64,000 nucleotides of DNA. Source: ZC4RG20 sp963782445 (lineage in GTDB: Bacteria > Pseudomonadota > Gammaproteobacteria > Steroidobacterales > Rariloculaceae). Shown here piece after piece: positions 1-8,523 of the stretch. Positions within the stretch are counted from its first letter, which is position 1; each line of letters begins with the position of its first letter. The notes below the pieces were generated by a model, which had not been told where the DNA came from, did no database searches, and worked only from the letters and a program-made list of their open reading frames with translations. The position numbers and the translations under genes were made by a program. Location: the NCBI GenBank assembly GCA_963782445.1, contig CAWAJM010000002.1:434001-498000 (forward strand), written 5' to 3'.

Positions 1-355
1 AACCAGCGTCCCGTGCGCCCACTGCCATGTCGTAGCCTTCGGATATCTTCGCCAAGAGGCGCTGGACGTTGTTCGGGTCGTGTTGCCCGTCCGCATCCAT
101 GAAGATCAACACCTCTCCGGTTGCGGCCCTGGCCCCCGATTTCACGGCGGCTCCGTTACCGATGTTGTACTGATGCCTGACCTCGATGACGCCGCACTCC
201 CTGCAGACAGCACTTGTGTCATCCGTGGAGCCGTCGTTGACGACGATGATCTCCGCGCGTGCGTATTGGCGCCTCAGAACGGGCAGCAGCCGTCTCAGCG
301 AATCTGCCTCGTTGAACGCGGGAATGATAAGAGAAGTGAATCGCGCTTCGATCAT
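1..355 (-). CDS. Family 2 glycosyltransferase, DPM-like (3' end outside window)
   Basis: The first 118 residues are visible; the gene reads leftwards off the window edge. The N-terminus starts MIEARFTSLIIPAFNEADSL, followed by VVNDGSTDDT (nucleotide-sugar binding) and FMDADGQHDP, whose DAD is the metal-binding DxD motif of GT-A enzymes. This pattern is typical of dolichol-phosphate-mannose-synthase-like transferases that load a sugar onto a polyprenyl phosphate. Such lipid-linked sugars feed GT-C membrane transferases, and the next gene upstream on this strand (399-2357) looks like one, so the two may cooperate. The start is the ATG at 355. Family assignment is firm; the sugar and acceptor cannot be read from sequence. 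Confidence 0.85.
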   Translation of the reverse strand, partial: MIEARFTSLIIPAFNEADSLRRLLPVLRRQYARAEIIVVNDGSTDDTSAVCRECGVIEVRHQYNIGNGAAVKSGARAATGEVLIFMDADGQHDPNNVQRLLAKISEGYDMAVGARDAG

Positions 356-398
356 CTACAGTACCCCCCGTTTCCCGATCGATCGTGGCATTGCCTTA

Positions 399-2357
399 TC
401 ACGCTCCAACGTTCGCTTTGGCTCGCTCGAGCTCTTTTGTTAGGTGCTGAGTCTGAAGCTTGAAGCGCCCCAATGAGTCATTTTGCGTGACGGCATGCAA
501 TTCCGTGGCCGCAAGTGGGAGGTTGCCGAGCTGTAAGGCAAGACGCGCCAGACTCAGATGATGAACGGGTTCGCTCGGGGCCGTCTCAGTCGCAGCGATG
601 GCAAGACTGACGGCTTCTCCAAGGTCGTGTGCGACGTTGCCGTAATAACTGCTGAGAAGGGCCAACAACGAGGCCTTGGTAATCCGGTTGATGGTCCGAT
701 TGCCGAGCGCCGCCTCAAACAGTTTCAATACATCGTTCTTGGGTAGAGCGATGGTTCCTTTCGTGGACCAGTCGACGAGCGCTTCGAAGGCCCCCACGAT
801 CGTGATGCGCAGCGGGCTCGTGGACAGCCTGGAGGAAAGTTCTTCGACGACGTGATCATCCATCGCCCTGCCATTCGTTGCGTCGAGCAGTACGCGATCG
901 AACAGGCCGTTGACGGATCTCGGTGCGAGCTCCGTGGACCGATCGAGATATGCCTTGATTTTCGGGTAAAGGGCCGGTGCGAGATCCGGGTGTCGCAACG
1001 CTACGGAACCCAGCGTCGTTCCCGCTTGGTAATTCGACAAGGCGGAATCCGGGTGATGTTGAACCAGTGCCGCGGAGAGGCTCGTGATGTTCTTCCAGTC
1101 GTGAGCGCGCTCGGCCGTGACGCCTGCGAACACCAGGACAAACACCGCGGGTACGGCAAAGCCGAATCCCTTTCCCGTCGCTCCGAGGGCTCGATACAAG
1201 AGGTAGACTCCGGCGAGCAATGGCCCATACATCGGAAGATAGTTCCGGTGCTCGAAAACGAGCCCAAGGCCGATAAACGACGACTCCATAAAGTGACCCG
1301 CGAGGTACCAGAGCGTCGCGAACGCGAATAGCGGATACCGCTTGCGCAAGCATATTGCGGCGAAGCCGGCCGAAATGACGGCGGCGGCGGCGACGAGAGT
1401 GCTGAAGGGATGCAACAGTCCGGTGGAAACGGCGATGTCATCGTGGAAGAGACCGAGGGCCGACGGCGTCGGAACGAATATCCAGCGCAGATACAAGCAC
1501 AGTACGCGCGCTTCCGTCATCAATCGCTCGGCCAGCGTGAAGTCGCGGGTCGCATATTGAGCGGCCAGCCAGTGCGGGTGGGTCGCGATGAACGCGATCG
1601 CGAATAGGGCCGGTGCGACGACAGTTACCGCGAAGAACGCATTGAGTTTCCTCCGCGTCGCCGGCTGCAGAGCCGAGGAACCGAAGAGCGTGAAATCTAC
1701 TACGGCCATGTAAAGCGGCAATAGGGCTCCGTTCTCTTTGCTGAGAACCGCCAAACCCCCGAAGCCGACCAAGCCACCGCAAATCAGTGAAAACCCCCTC
1801 TGGCCGCGCGCAAGCCGGTTGCGTCCGATGATGTAGCAGATAACGCCGAGGAGAACGAAGGTTCCGGCCAGACTCGTCATGCGCTGCACGACGTACAGCA
1901 CGGCGGTGAGATTCAAGGGGTGAACCAGCCAAAGCACGGCAGTGGCGGTCGCGAGCGAATTGCGCAGTTGCGGAGAGAGGTCCGCCGAGTCCAATTCCCG
2001 GCTGCGTAGGACCAGGGTCGTGAGCCAGAATATTCCGAGGCCGTTGAGCAGATGAATGATTAGGTTCGTCAGCTTGTAGCCGAAAGGATTTAGGCCCGAG
2101 ATGTAGTAGTTCATCCAGAACGTGAGCATGCTGAGTGGCCGCTTCAACGTTCCGGCATCGGAGGAGAATGCGGCTTGGCGCAGGCCCTCCAGCGAAATGG
2201 TGTCGACGTGCAGGCGGTCGTTTTGGACGATATTCGGCGAGTCGTCGAATACGAACGGTCCGTGCAGTCCAGGGTAGTATACGAGCACGCAAAGGACGAG
2301 ACCGAGGAACAGACAGCCTATGAGCAGTGGTGATCTTCGAAGTGGTCCCGTCATCAC
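399..2357 (-). CDS. Large GT-C-like membrane protein with TPR-like C-terminus
   Basis: A 652-residue polytopic protein. After an N-terminal membrane anchor comes a periplasmic-facing GPFVFDDSPNI motif, of the kind carrying the conserved acidic residues in the first loop of GT-C glycosyltransferases (PMT/TMTC style). About ten further hydrophobic segments fill residues 90-430. Residues from about 440 to the end are soluble, alanine-rich and helical, resembling degenerate TPR repeats. It lies 80 bp downstream of pilA on the same strand and next to a DPM-like transferase. A role in glycosylating pilin or another envelope protein is therefore plausible, but this is inferred from context. GC content is lower than in the housekeeping genes. 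The start is MMTG at 2357 or MTG at 2354. Confidence 0.7.
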   Translation of the reverse strand: MMTGPLRRSPLLIGCLFLGLVLCVLVYYPGLHGPFVFDDSPNIVQNDRLHVDTISLEGLRQAAFSSDAGTLKRPLSMLTFWMNYYISGLNPFGYKLTNLIIHLLNGLGIFWLTTLVLRSRELDSADLSPQLRNSLATATAVLWLVHPLNLTAVLYVVQRMTSLAGTFVLLGVICYIIGRNRLARGQRGFSLICGGLVGFGGLAVLSKENGALLPLYMAVVDFTLFGSSALQPATRRKLNAFFAVTVVAPALFAIAFIATHPHWLAAQYATRDFTLAERLMTEARVLCLYLRWIFVPTPSALGLFHDDIAVSTGLLHPFSTLVAAAAVISAGFAAICLRKRYPLFAFATLWYLAGHFMESSFIGLGLVFEHRNYLPMYGPLLAGVYLLYRALGATGKGFGFAVPAVFVLVFAGVTAERAHDWKNITSLSAALVQHHPDSALSNYQAGTTLGSVALRHPDLAPALYPKIKAYLDRSTELAPRSVNGLFDRVLLDATNGRAMDDHVVEELSSRLSTSPLRITIVGAFEALVDWSTKGTIALPKNDVLKLFEAALGNRTINRITKASLLALLSSYYGNVAHDLGEAVSLAIAATETAPSEPVHHLSLARLALQLGNLPLAATELHAVTQNDSLGRFKLQTQHLTKELERAKANVGA

Positions 2358-2384
2358 GTGAAGTCGTCGCTCGATAAAGGAAAC

Positions 2385-2414
2385 GAGGGGCGCGGCAGAC
2401 TGCGGCGCCCCCCG
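2385..2414 (-). terminator. Intrinsic-terminator-like hairpin after pilA
   Basis: An inverted repeat GGGGCGC(g)GCAG / CTGC(g)GCGCCCC with a tiny loop sits 24 bp past the pilA stop. On the minus strand it is followed by TCGTTTCCTTT. It probably ends most pilA transcripts and lowers expression of the downstream membrane protein. The T-tract is imperfect, so strength is uncertain. Confidence 0.55.
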
Positions 2415-2437
2415 TTTGTGATGCCGTCAGTACAGTA

Positions 2438-2878
2438 CTAGCGGCAGTTCGCCGGAAGATACTTCTTCGCGAGTTTGCTGCCCGTGCAGACCCAGTCGAC
2501 CGTTCCTTGCGCAGTTCCAGTACCGGCCATCACGATGTCGTCGGCGCCCTGGCTGACTCCGTTGCCGACCGCCGGGCTGACCTTGATCTCGATCGAGGCA
2601 TGCGTGCTGTCGGTGTGGACGTAGGTGACGGCAGCAATGTACTGCGACGTTGCCGCCGAGATGCCGGCCTGCGAGCCCGTCGTCGGCATAGCGCCCTGCG
2701 ACTGATAGTACTCCGACACCGACACCTTCGCCGAATCGGCAAACGTCATCGGCTCCGAAATCTTCGCCCGAATGGTGTAGTCCTGATAAGCCGGGATCGC
2801 GATCGCGGCCAGAATACCGATAATGGCCACGACGATCATCAACTCGATGAGCGTGAAGCCCTGCTGCGTTTTCCTCAT
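2438..2878 (-). CDS. pilA: Type IV major pilin PilA
   Basis: A 146-residue prepilin. The short leader MRKTQQG is followed by FTLIELMIVVAIIGILAAIA, the class IVa signature: PilD cleaves after Gly7 and N-methylates the new Phe1, and Glu5 of the mature protein is present. The hydrophobic helix packs the pilus core. Two cysteines near the C-terminus (C131 and C145) can form the D-region disulfide. The product is assembled into pili for twitching motility, adhesion and DNA uptake. An AGAGGAG ribosome site precedes the ATG. The gene is monocistronic, has a sigma-54 promoter (2951-2966), and lies next to pilR and pilS. Confidence 0.96.
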   Translation of the reverse strand: MRKTQQGFTLIELMIVVAIIGILAAIAIPAYQDYTIRAKISEPMTFADSAKVSVSEYYQSQGAMPTTGSQAGISAATSQYIAAVTYVHTDSTHASIEIKVSPAVGNGVSQGADDIVMAGTGTAQGTVDWVCTGSKLAKKYLPANCR

Positions 2879-2950
2879 TTCGAGAAGCTCCTCTAAGCGG
2901 TTTTGGTTCAGTCTTGTCCGGACGCGGTGCGCGTCGCTGCGCAGTAGACT

Positions 2951-2966
2951 GCAATCGATATGCCAA
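2951..2966 (-). promoter_or_regulatory. Sigma-54 promoter of pilA
   Basis: The minus strand reads TTGGCATATCGATTGC, giving the exact GG-N10-GC spacing of -24/-12 elements (consensus TGGCACG-N4-TTGC). It lies about 70 bp upstream of the pilA ATG. PilR, the expected RpoN-dependent activator, is encoded immediately upstream. Motif and context agree well. Confidence 0.85.
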
Positions 2967-3055
2967 GGGCTGTGAACTATGTCAAAACCCGAGCAGTGGC
3001 GCGGGTTGCGGCGGCAATGCCGCTTCGAAGTTCGACATATTGCCGATTCCGGAGC

Positions 3056-3101
3056 GTCACCGACAATCGAATAACGGTCACAATGTGACCAAAATTGTCA
3101 C
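3056..3101. promoter_or_regulatory. Candidate PilR upstream activating sites
   Basis: A perfect 15-bp palindrome GGTCACAATGTGACC at 3076-3090 is flanked by further GTCAC/TGTCAC half-sites at about 3056-3060 and 3095-3101. It lies roughly 110-150 bp upstream of the pilA -24/-12 promoter, the usual distance for enhancer-binding proteins, and before the pilR stop. PilR sites in Pseudomonas contain (C/G)TGTC; the match to TGTCA half-sites is suggestive. Binding is inferred. Confidence 0.5.
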
Positions 3102-3166
3102 CCCGCGTCGCCGGTCGCGGACAGGCCTTCTGTCGAAACGCCGGGCAGCGCGCCGAAGGCCGCCGT

Positions 3167-4510
3167 TCACTCGATCCCGAGCTTCTTGATTCGATACCGC
3201 AGCGCCCGAAAGCTGATGCCGAGCAGATGCGCTGCGGCGGTCTTGTTGTACCGCGTCTGCTCGAGCGCCTTGACGATCGCGTCGCGCTCGATTTCCTCGA
3301 GCTGCGTACCGAGCGGCGCGCCGTCCTGTGCGACGCCCGCGGCGTCGCCCGCGGCCTCGCCGGCCGCCGTCGGCCGCAGCTGAATGTCGTCGACGTCGAT
3401 CTCTTCGCCGACGCACAGCGTCAGGGCGCGCTCGAGGATGTTCTCGAGCTCGCGCACGTTGCCCGGGAAGCGATAGCCGAGCAGCGCGGCCTGCGCCTTC
3501 TTCGTGAGCCGCGGCGCGGGCACGCCCTGGTTCGAGGCGAGGCGGGCGAGAATGCGCTGGGCCAGCATGAGCACGTCGTCGCCGCGCTCGCGCAGCGGCG
3601 GCACGTGCAGCTCGATGACGTTGATGCGGTAGTACAGGTCCTCGCGGAACGCGCCCTCGGCGACGAGCTCCCCGAGATCGCGGTGCGTTGCGCTCAGGAT
3701 GCGGACGTCCACGGGCAGCTCGCTGACCTGGCCGACGGGGCGGATGGCCTTTTCCTGGATCACGCGCAGCAGCTTGACCTGCATGTGCAGCGGCAGGTCG
3801 GCCACCTCGTCGAGAAACAGCGTGCCGCCCTCGGCCGTCTGCACGAGGCCGATCTTGTCGCCGACGGCGCCCGTGAAGGCGCCCTTGCGGTGGCCGAAGA
3901 ACTCGCTCTCCATGAGCTCGGTCGGGATGGCGCCGCAGTTGATGGGCACGAACGGGCCGTCGCGGCGCGGACCCGCCTCGTAAATCATGCGCGCGACGAG
4001 CTCTTTGCCCGTGCCGGATTCGCCGGAGATGTGCACCGGGGCCTGGCTGCGCGCGACTTTGGCGATCATGGCGCGCACGCGCTCGATCGCGGGCGAGGCG
4101 CCGACGAGCTCCTGGCCGGTGCCGGCCTTGCCGCGGCCGCCGACGCCCTTGAGCTTGAGCGCCGCGGTCACGAGCTTGCGCAGATCGCCGAGGTCGAGCG
4201 GCTTGGAGACGAAGTCGAAGGCGCCGACCTTGAGCGCCTTGACGGCGGTCTCGACGCTGCCGTGCGCCGTGATGACGGCGACGGGCGTGCCGGGCGCCTC
4301 GCGCTGGATCCACTCGACGAGCTCGAGTCCGTCGCCGTCGGGCAGGCGCATGTCGGTCAGGCACACGTCGAAGTGCTCGCGGCCGAGCGCGCGCTTGGCG
4401 CCGCCGATGTCGGTACAGCTGCGCGCGGAAATGTCCATGCGCTCGAGCGTGATCGAGAGCAGCTCGCAGATGTCGGGCTCGTCGTCGACGACGAGTGCTG
4501 TCGGCTTCAT
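3167..4510 (-). CDS. pilR: PilR, sigma-54-dependent response regulator of pilin
   Basis: A 447-residue NtrC-type activator. The receiver domain (1-120) has acidic pair D9/D10 and phospho-acceptor D53 (LTDMRLPDG). The AAA+ domain shows Walker A GESGTGKE (163-170), the sigma-54 contact loop GAFTGA (210-215), Walker B GGTLFLDEV (228-236) and R-finger region FREDLYYRI. A Fis-type helix-turn-helix ends the protein (TAAAHLLGISFRALRYRIKKL). Once phosphorylated by PilS it should oligomerise upstream of pilA and drive RpoN open-complex formation. It lies 29 bp downstream of pilS on the same strand and is convergent with nothing. The ATG start at 4510 is standard. Confidence 0.95.
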   Translation of the reverse strand: MKPTALVVDDEPDICELLSITLERMDISARSCTDIGGAKRALGREHFDVCLTDMRLPDGDGLELVEWIQREAPGTPVAVITAHGSVETAVKALKVGAFDFVSKPLDLGDLRKLVTAALKLKGVGGRGKAGTGQELVGASPAIERVRAMIAKVARSQAPVHISGESGTGKELVARMIYEAGPRRDGPFVPINCGAIPTELMESEFFGHRKGAFTGAVGDKIGLVQTAEGGTLFLDEVADLPLHMQVKLLRVIQEKAIRPVGQVSELPVDVRILSATHRDLGELVAEGAFREDLYYRINVIELHVPPLRERGDDVLMLAQRILARLASNQGVPAPRLTKKAQAALLGYRFPGNVRELENILERALTLCVGEEIDVDDIQLRPTAAGEAAGDAAGVAQDGAPLGTQLEEIERDAIVKALEQTRYNKTAAAHLLGISFRALRYRIKKLGIE

Positions 4511-4539
4511 GTTCGTCGTGCCCCCCCCGTTGAGTCAGT

Positions 4540-6354
4540 TCACGCGTCGTCGGACTGCCATCGCTGCGGGTCCGCGAAAACGATGCGGAACTGGCTGCCG
4601 CCCCCCGGGCGCGGCAGGTAGCGTAACGTAGCGCCGTTGCGCTCGCACAGCTCTCGGGAAATATAAAGACCGAGGCCCGTCCCGCTGGCCTGGCCCGTAT
4701 AGAACGGCTCGAAAATCTGCTCGACCTTGTCGGCCTCGATGCCGGGCCCGCGGTCGCCGACCTGCAGATAGGGCCGCCCCGAAGTTTCGACGCGGCCGCT
4801 GCTGAGCTCGACGGCGATGGCGCCGGCCGCCTCGCTCGCATATTTGACGGCGTTCTCGCAGAGGTTCCAGACGATCTGGTGCAGGTGTGTCGGGTCCATC
4901 TGGACCTCGAGCTCGACGGAATCCGCGGTCACGGCCACGGCCTCCTCGTAAAGCTCGAGGGTCTTGGTGAACTCTTTGGCGAAGTCGGTCATCCAGTCGA
5001 GCAGCTGAAAGCGCTCCGGGCGCGTCTGGTCGCGGCGCGAGAGGGAGAGCACGCTCTCGACGATCTGGCTCACGCGGTTGGCGTTGACGCGGATAATGTC
5101 CGTCAGGCGCTTGTCTGCGGGCGCGAGGCTCGGGGATTCGGCGAGCAGCTGCCCGGCATGGCTCATGGCGCCGATGGGGTTCCTGATCTCGTGCGCGATG
5201 CTCGCACTGAGCCGGCCGAGCGCCGCGAGCTTGGTCTGCTGGACGCGCTCGGCGATCAGTGAAGTGTCCTCGAGGAAGATCACGACGCCGCCTTCGCGGC
5301 CGGCGCCCAACGGCGCGAAGTGCGGCTGGATCGTCGTGGAGCCGTCGGCCGAGGAGAAGGGCGGGGGCTTTTCGTCCGAGGCCGGTTGCGGGGACGACGA
5401 ATCGGTGCGGTGGGCGGCGTCGGGGGCCGGCCGTGGGAGGGCGCCGCCGGGCCCAGTCCCCTCGGCCCGCGCTGCGCCGGGAGCGCCCGCGGCGCCGGTG
5501 CCCGCGGCGGCCGGGTCCGCCGCTGCGGCGCCCGAGCCGCCCGCTCGCCACGCGGCCAGCCGGGCGGCGAGCTCGGGAGAGAGCGCGCGCAGCGAGCGCG
5601 CCCGGCCGCGCAGCGTGCCGCCGAAATGCTTCATGGCGGACTCGTTCATGAGCCGCACCTCGTTGTCGCCGTCGACGACCGCGATGCTCTCGCGCAGGTG
5701 CTGGATGATGTATTCGTTGAGCTCGACGAGGTTGCGAAGGTCGACGCCGCGCTGCTCGGCCAGCGCCTCGGTCTCGACGAGGCGCCGCCGCACGAGCTGG
5801 ACGACGGCCACGATGAGGAAGACGACGGCGCCGAGCACACCCGCGGCCACGTACTGCTCGAGCGAGGCCTGGCCTTGGAGCTGCGCCACGGTCTGCTCGA
5901 GCAGCAGTGCGAGCGTCGCGATCGCGGCGAAGGCGAAGGCGCGGCGCGCCGGCGCGAGCAGGGACAGCGCGCCGACGGAGACGACGAGCAGGCCGCCGAG
6001 CCCGCTCGAGACGCCGCCGCTCGCATGCACGAGCGCGAGCACGATGGCGAGGTCCGCGCCGAACAGCACGTAGGTCTGGGCCTCGACGGGCGGACGCCGC
6101 CAGTGCAGAAAGAGCATCTCGATGCAGCCGACGGCGAGCATGGCGAGCAACGCGTGCCAGGCCAGGCTCGCGTCGCGGCCCGCGACGATGCTCGACTCGA
6201 GCGCGAAGGCGACGAGCAGCGCGACGCCGAGCGCGAGCCGAAACAGGTTGAGCAAGGCCAGCACGCGCCAGCCGAACTCGGCGGGCTCGACGGCCGGCGC
6301 ATCCCTGCGGGCCGGTCCGCCCGAGACGGGTTTACGTAAATCGACGGCCGACAT
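4540..6354 (-). CDS. pilS: PilS, membrane sensor histidine kinase
   Basis: A 604-residue kinase. About six hydrophobic segments lie between residues 28 and 190, followed by a PAS-like region, an H-box SIAHEIRNP with phospho-acceptor His388, an N-box (NLCENAVKYA), a G1 box (DRGPGI) and GTGLGLYI. It phosphorylates PilR; in Pseudomonas PilS senses pilin in the inner membrane. Unusual is an Ala/Gly/Pro/Ser-rich low-complexity insert at about residues 271-335 inside the PAS region, which makes the protein some 60 residues longer than typical PilS. It is divergent from sucC, with about 88 bp between the starts. Confidence 0.93.
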   Translation of the reverse strand: MSAVDLRKPVSGGPARRDAPAVEPAEFGWRVLALLNLFRLALGVALLVAFALESSIVAGRDASLAWHALLAMLAVGCIEMLFLHWRRPPVEAQTYVLFGADLAIVLALVHASGGVSSGLGGLLVVSVGALSLLAPARRAFAFAAIATLALLLEQTVAQLQGQASLEQYVAAGVLGAVVFLIVAVVQLVRRRLVETEALAEQRGVDLRNLVELNEYIIQHLRESIAVVDGDNEVRLMNESAMKHFGGTLRGRARSLRALSPELAARLAAWRAGGSGAAAADPAAAGTGAAGAPGAARAEGTGPGGALPRPAPDAAHRTDSSSPQPASDEKPPPFSSADGSTTIQPHFAPLGAGREGGVVIFLEDTSLIAERVQQTKLAALGRLSASIAHEIRNPIGAMSHAGQLLAESPSLAPADKRLTDIIRVNANRVSQIVESVLSLSRRDQTRPERFQLLDWMTDFAKEFTKTLELYEEAVAVTADSVELEVQMDPTHLHQIVWNLCENAVKYASEAAGAIAVELSSGRVETSGRPYLQVGDRGPGIEADKVEQIFEPFYTGQASGTGLGLYISRELCERNGATLRYLPRPGGGSQFRIVFADPQRWQSDDA

Positions 6355-6441
6355 GTGGGCGAATCTTACCCCTTTCTCCTTTGCTAGGGCCCGGCTTTCG
6401 TGGAAAATAGCAGGCCCTCACGCCATGTATCGGGAATTGCG

Positions 6442-7611
6442 TTGAATCTTCACGAATACCAAGCAAAAGCGCTGTTCGCCGAGTACGGCGTTCCGGTGCC
6501 GCAAGGCCGCGTCGCGGCCGACGAGAAGGAGGCCGCGGAAGCGGCCAAGGCGCTCGGCGGCAAGGTCTGGGTCGTCAAGGCGCAGGTGCATGCCGGCGGC
6601 CGCGGCAAGGCCGGCGGCGTCAAGCTCGCCCGCTCGGTCGAGGAAGTCGCCGCGCATGCGAAGGAGATGCTGGGGCGGCGGCTCGTCACGCACCAAACCG
6701 GGGCGGAGGGCCTGCCGATCGAGCGCGTCTACGTCGAATCGGGGTCGGAGATCGAGCGCGAGCTGTACCTGAGCCTGCTCGTCGACCGTTCCTCGGAGCG
6801 CATTGCGATCATGGCATCGGCCGCCGGCGGCATGGATATAGAGCAGGTCGCGGCCGAGACGCCCGAGAAGATTCTCACGGTCCAGCTGCACCCTGCGGCC
6901 GGACTGCAGCCGTTCCATGCGCGGCGCCTGGCCTACGGCCTCGGCCTCGAGAAGGCGCAGCAGAAAGAGCTGCACGGTATCCTCGAGAAGCTCGTGAAGC
7001 TGTTCGACGACTGCGACGCGAGCCTCGTCGAGATCAACCCGCTCATCGTCACGAAAGACGGCCACGTCGTGGCCCTCGACGCGAAGATCAACGTCGAGGA
7101 CAACGCGCTGTTCAGGCAGAAGCGCATTGCGGAGATGCGCGACCCGGACCAGGAGGACGAGCGCGAGCGCCGTGCTCACGAGCACGACCTGAACTACGTC
7201 TCGCTCGACGGCGACATTGCCTGCATGGTCAATGGCGCGGGCCTCGCGATGGCGACGATGGACCTCATCAAGCTCCACGGCGGCGAGCCGGCGAATTTCC
7301 TCAACGTCGGCGGCGGCGCCACGGCCGCGCGCGTCAAGGAGGCGTTCAACATCATCCTCACGAACAGGAAGGTAAAGGCGATTCTCGTGAACATCTTCGG
7401 CGGCATCGTGCGCTGCGACCTCATCGCCGAAGGCGTCATCGCGGCCATCAAGGAGGCGGATGTCGGCGTGCCCGTCATTGTCCGGCTCGAGGGCACGAAC
7501 GTGGACAAGGGCCGCAAGCTCATCGCGGAGAGCGGCTTCAACGTCGTCGCGGCCGAGAACCTCAAGGACGCGGCCTCGAAGGCGGTCGCCGCGGCGGGGG
7601 CATCGGCATGA
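6442..7611 (+). CDS. sucC: Succinyl-CoA ligase, beta subunit
   Basis: With the TTG start at 6442 the protein is MNLHEYQAKALFAEYGVPVP... and 389 residues long, matching the family length. It has an ATP-grasp domain (N-terminal half) and a CoA-ligase domain with the grasp motif around GGIVRCDLIAEGV. With SucD it converts succinyl-CoA, ADP or GDP and phosphate into succinate, CoA and NTP in the TCA cycle. An in-frame ATG exists at 6400, but it would add a 14-residue non-homologous leader. TTG is rare as a start and the ribosome site is weak, so translation may be modest or helped by the mRNA leader. Overlaps sucD by 4 bp. Confidence 0.95.
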   Translation: MNLHEYQAKALFAEYGVPVPQGRVAADEKEAAEAAKALGGKVWVVKAQVHAGGRGKAGGVKLARSVEEVAAHAKEMLGRRLVTHQTGAEGLPIERVYVESGSEIERELYLSLLVDRSSERIAIMASAAGGMDIEQVAAETPEKILTVQLHPAAGLQPFHARRLAYGLGLEKAQQKELHGILEKLVKLFDDCDASLVEINPLIVTKDGHVVALDAKINVEDNALFRQKRIAEMRDPDQEDERERRAHEHDLNYVSLDGDIACMVNGAGLAMATMDLIKLHGGEPANFLNVGGGATAARVKEAFNIILTNRKVKAILVNIFGGIVRCDLIAEGVIAAIKEADVGVPVIVRLEGTNVDKGRKLIAESGFNVVAAENLKDAASKAVAAAGASA

Positions 7612-8477
7612 GCATCCTAGTCGGCAAGAATACGAAGGTCATCTGCCAGGGCCTGACGGGCAAGCAGGGCTCGTTCCACACGGAGCAATGCCTCGCCTAC
7701 GGCACGAAGGTCGTGGCCGGCGTTACGCCGGGCCGCGGGGGCAGCGAGCATCTCGGGCTGCCGGTCTACGACACCGTGCGCCAGGCGCGCGAGGAGACGG
7801 GGGCGACGGTCAGCATGATCTATGTGCCGGCCCCGTTCGCGGCCGACGCGATTCTCGAGGCGGCCGATGCCGGGATCGAGCTCATCGTCTGCATCACGGA
7901 AGGTGTGCCCGTGCTCGACATGGTTCGGACCAAGGCCGTGCTCCGAAGCACCGGCTGCCGGCTCGTCGGCCCGAACTGCCCGGGCGTCATCACGCCGGGC
8001 GAGTGCAAGATCGGCATCATGCCGGGGCAGATCCACGAGCCGGGCTCGATAGGCATCGTCTCGCGTTCCGGGACGCTGACCTACGAGGCCGTCGCGCAGA
8101 CGACGGCCCGCGGCCTCGGCCAGACGACCTGCGTCGGCATCGGCGGCGATCCCGTGCGCGGCATGAACTTCATCGATTGCCTCGAGCTGTTCGAGGCGGA
8201 CCCGGCGACGCGCGGCATCGTCATGATCGGCGAGATCGGGGGCACGGACGAGGAGGCCGCGGCCGAGTACATCGCCGAGCACGTCAGCAAGCCCGTGGTC
8301 GCCTACATCGCCGGCGTCACGGCGCCGCCCGGCAAGCGCATGGGCCATGCCGGCGCGATCATCTCGGGCGGCAAGGGCACGGCGCTCGACAAGTACAAAG
8401 CGCTCGAGCTCGCCGGCGTCGCTACGGTGCGCTCGCTCGCCGATCTCGGCGAGGCCATGGCCAAGGCGCTGGGCTAA
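7608..8477 (+). CDS. sucD: Succinyl-CoA ligase, alpha subunit
   Basis: 289 residues, the standard length. The N-terminal Rossmann CoA-binding domain starts SILVGKNTKVICQGLTGKQG. The phosphohistidine loop is GHAGAI and the power-helix region SRSGTLTYEA is intact. It forms the heterotetramer or heterodimer with SucC, and the active-site histidine is phosphorylated during catalysis. ATGA overlap with sucC indicates translational coupling. Its stop codon TAA is the first part of a dispersed palindromic repeat (8476-8498). Confidence 0.96.
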   Translation: MSILVGKNTKVICQGLTGKQGSFHTEQCLAYGTKVVAGVTPGRGGSEHLGLPVYDTVRQAREETGATVSMIYVPAPFAADAILEAADAGIELIVCITEGVPVLDMVRTKAVLRSTGCRLVGPNCPGVITPGECKIGIMPGQIHEPGSIGIVSRSGTLTYEAVAQTTARGLGQTTCVGIGGDPVRGMNFIDCLELFEADPATRGIVMIGEIGGTDEEAAAEYIAEHVSKPVVAYIAGVTAPPGKRMGHAGAIISGGKGTALDKYKALELAGVATVRSLADLGEAMAKALG

Positions 8478-8498
8478 AAAGGGGTCAGAGCCCTTTTT
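8476..8498. repeat. REP-like palindromic repeat, single copy
   Basis: The core GGGGTCAGAGCCC is flanked by A5 on the left and T5 on the right, so the unit is nearly self-complementary. It overlaps the sucD stop codon and ends 25 bp before the nadE start. It is the same family as the repeats at 15828, 31220, 34001, 39338 and 46929. It may also act as a weak hairpin with a T-run. Confidence 0.85.
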
Positions 8499-8523
8499 GG
8501 ACTCCACCCGGCAAGGCACGCGC

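Noticed and set aside
3095..4621. Plus-strand open frame of about 500 codons antisense to pilR
   Set aside because: Shadow frame of a GC-rich gene; composition and lack of a ribosome site argue against coding.
8347..8523. N-terminal extension of nadE containing KKGSEPFL
   Set aside because: It overlaps sucD in another frame and translates the palindromic repeat; homology begins at TTG 8524.
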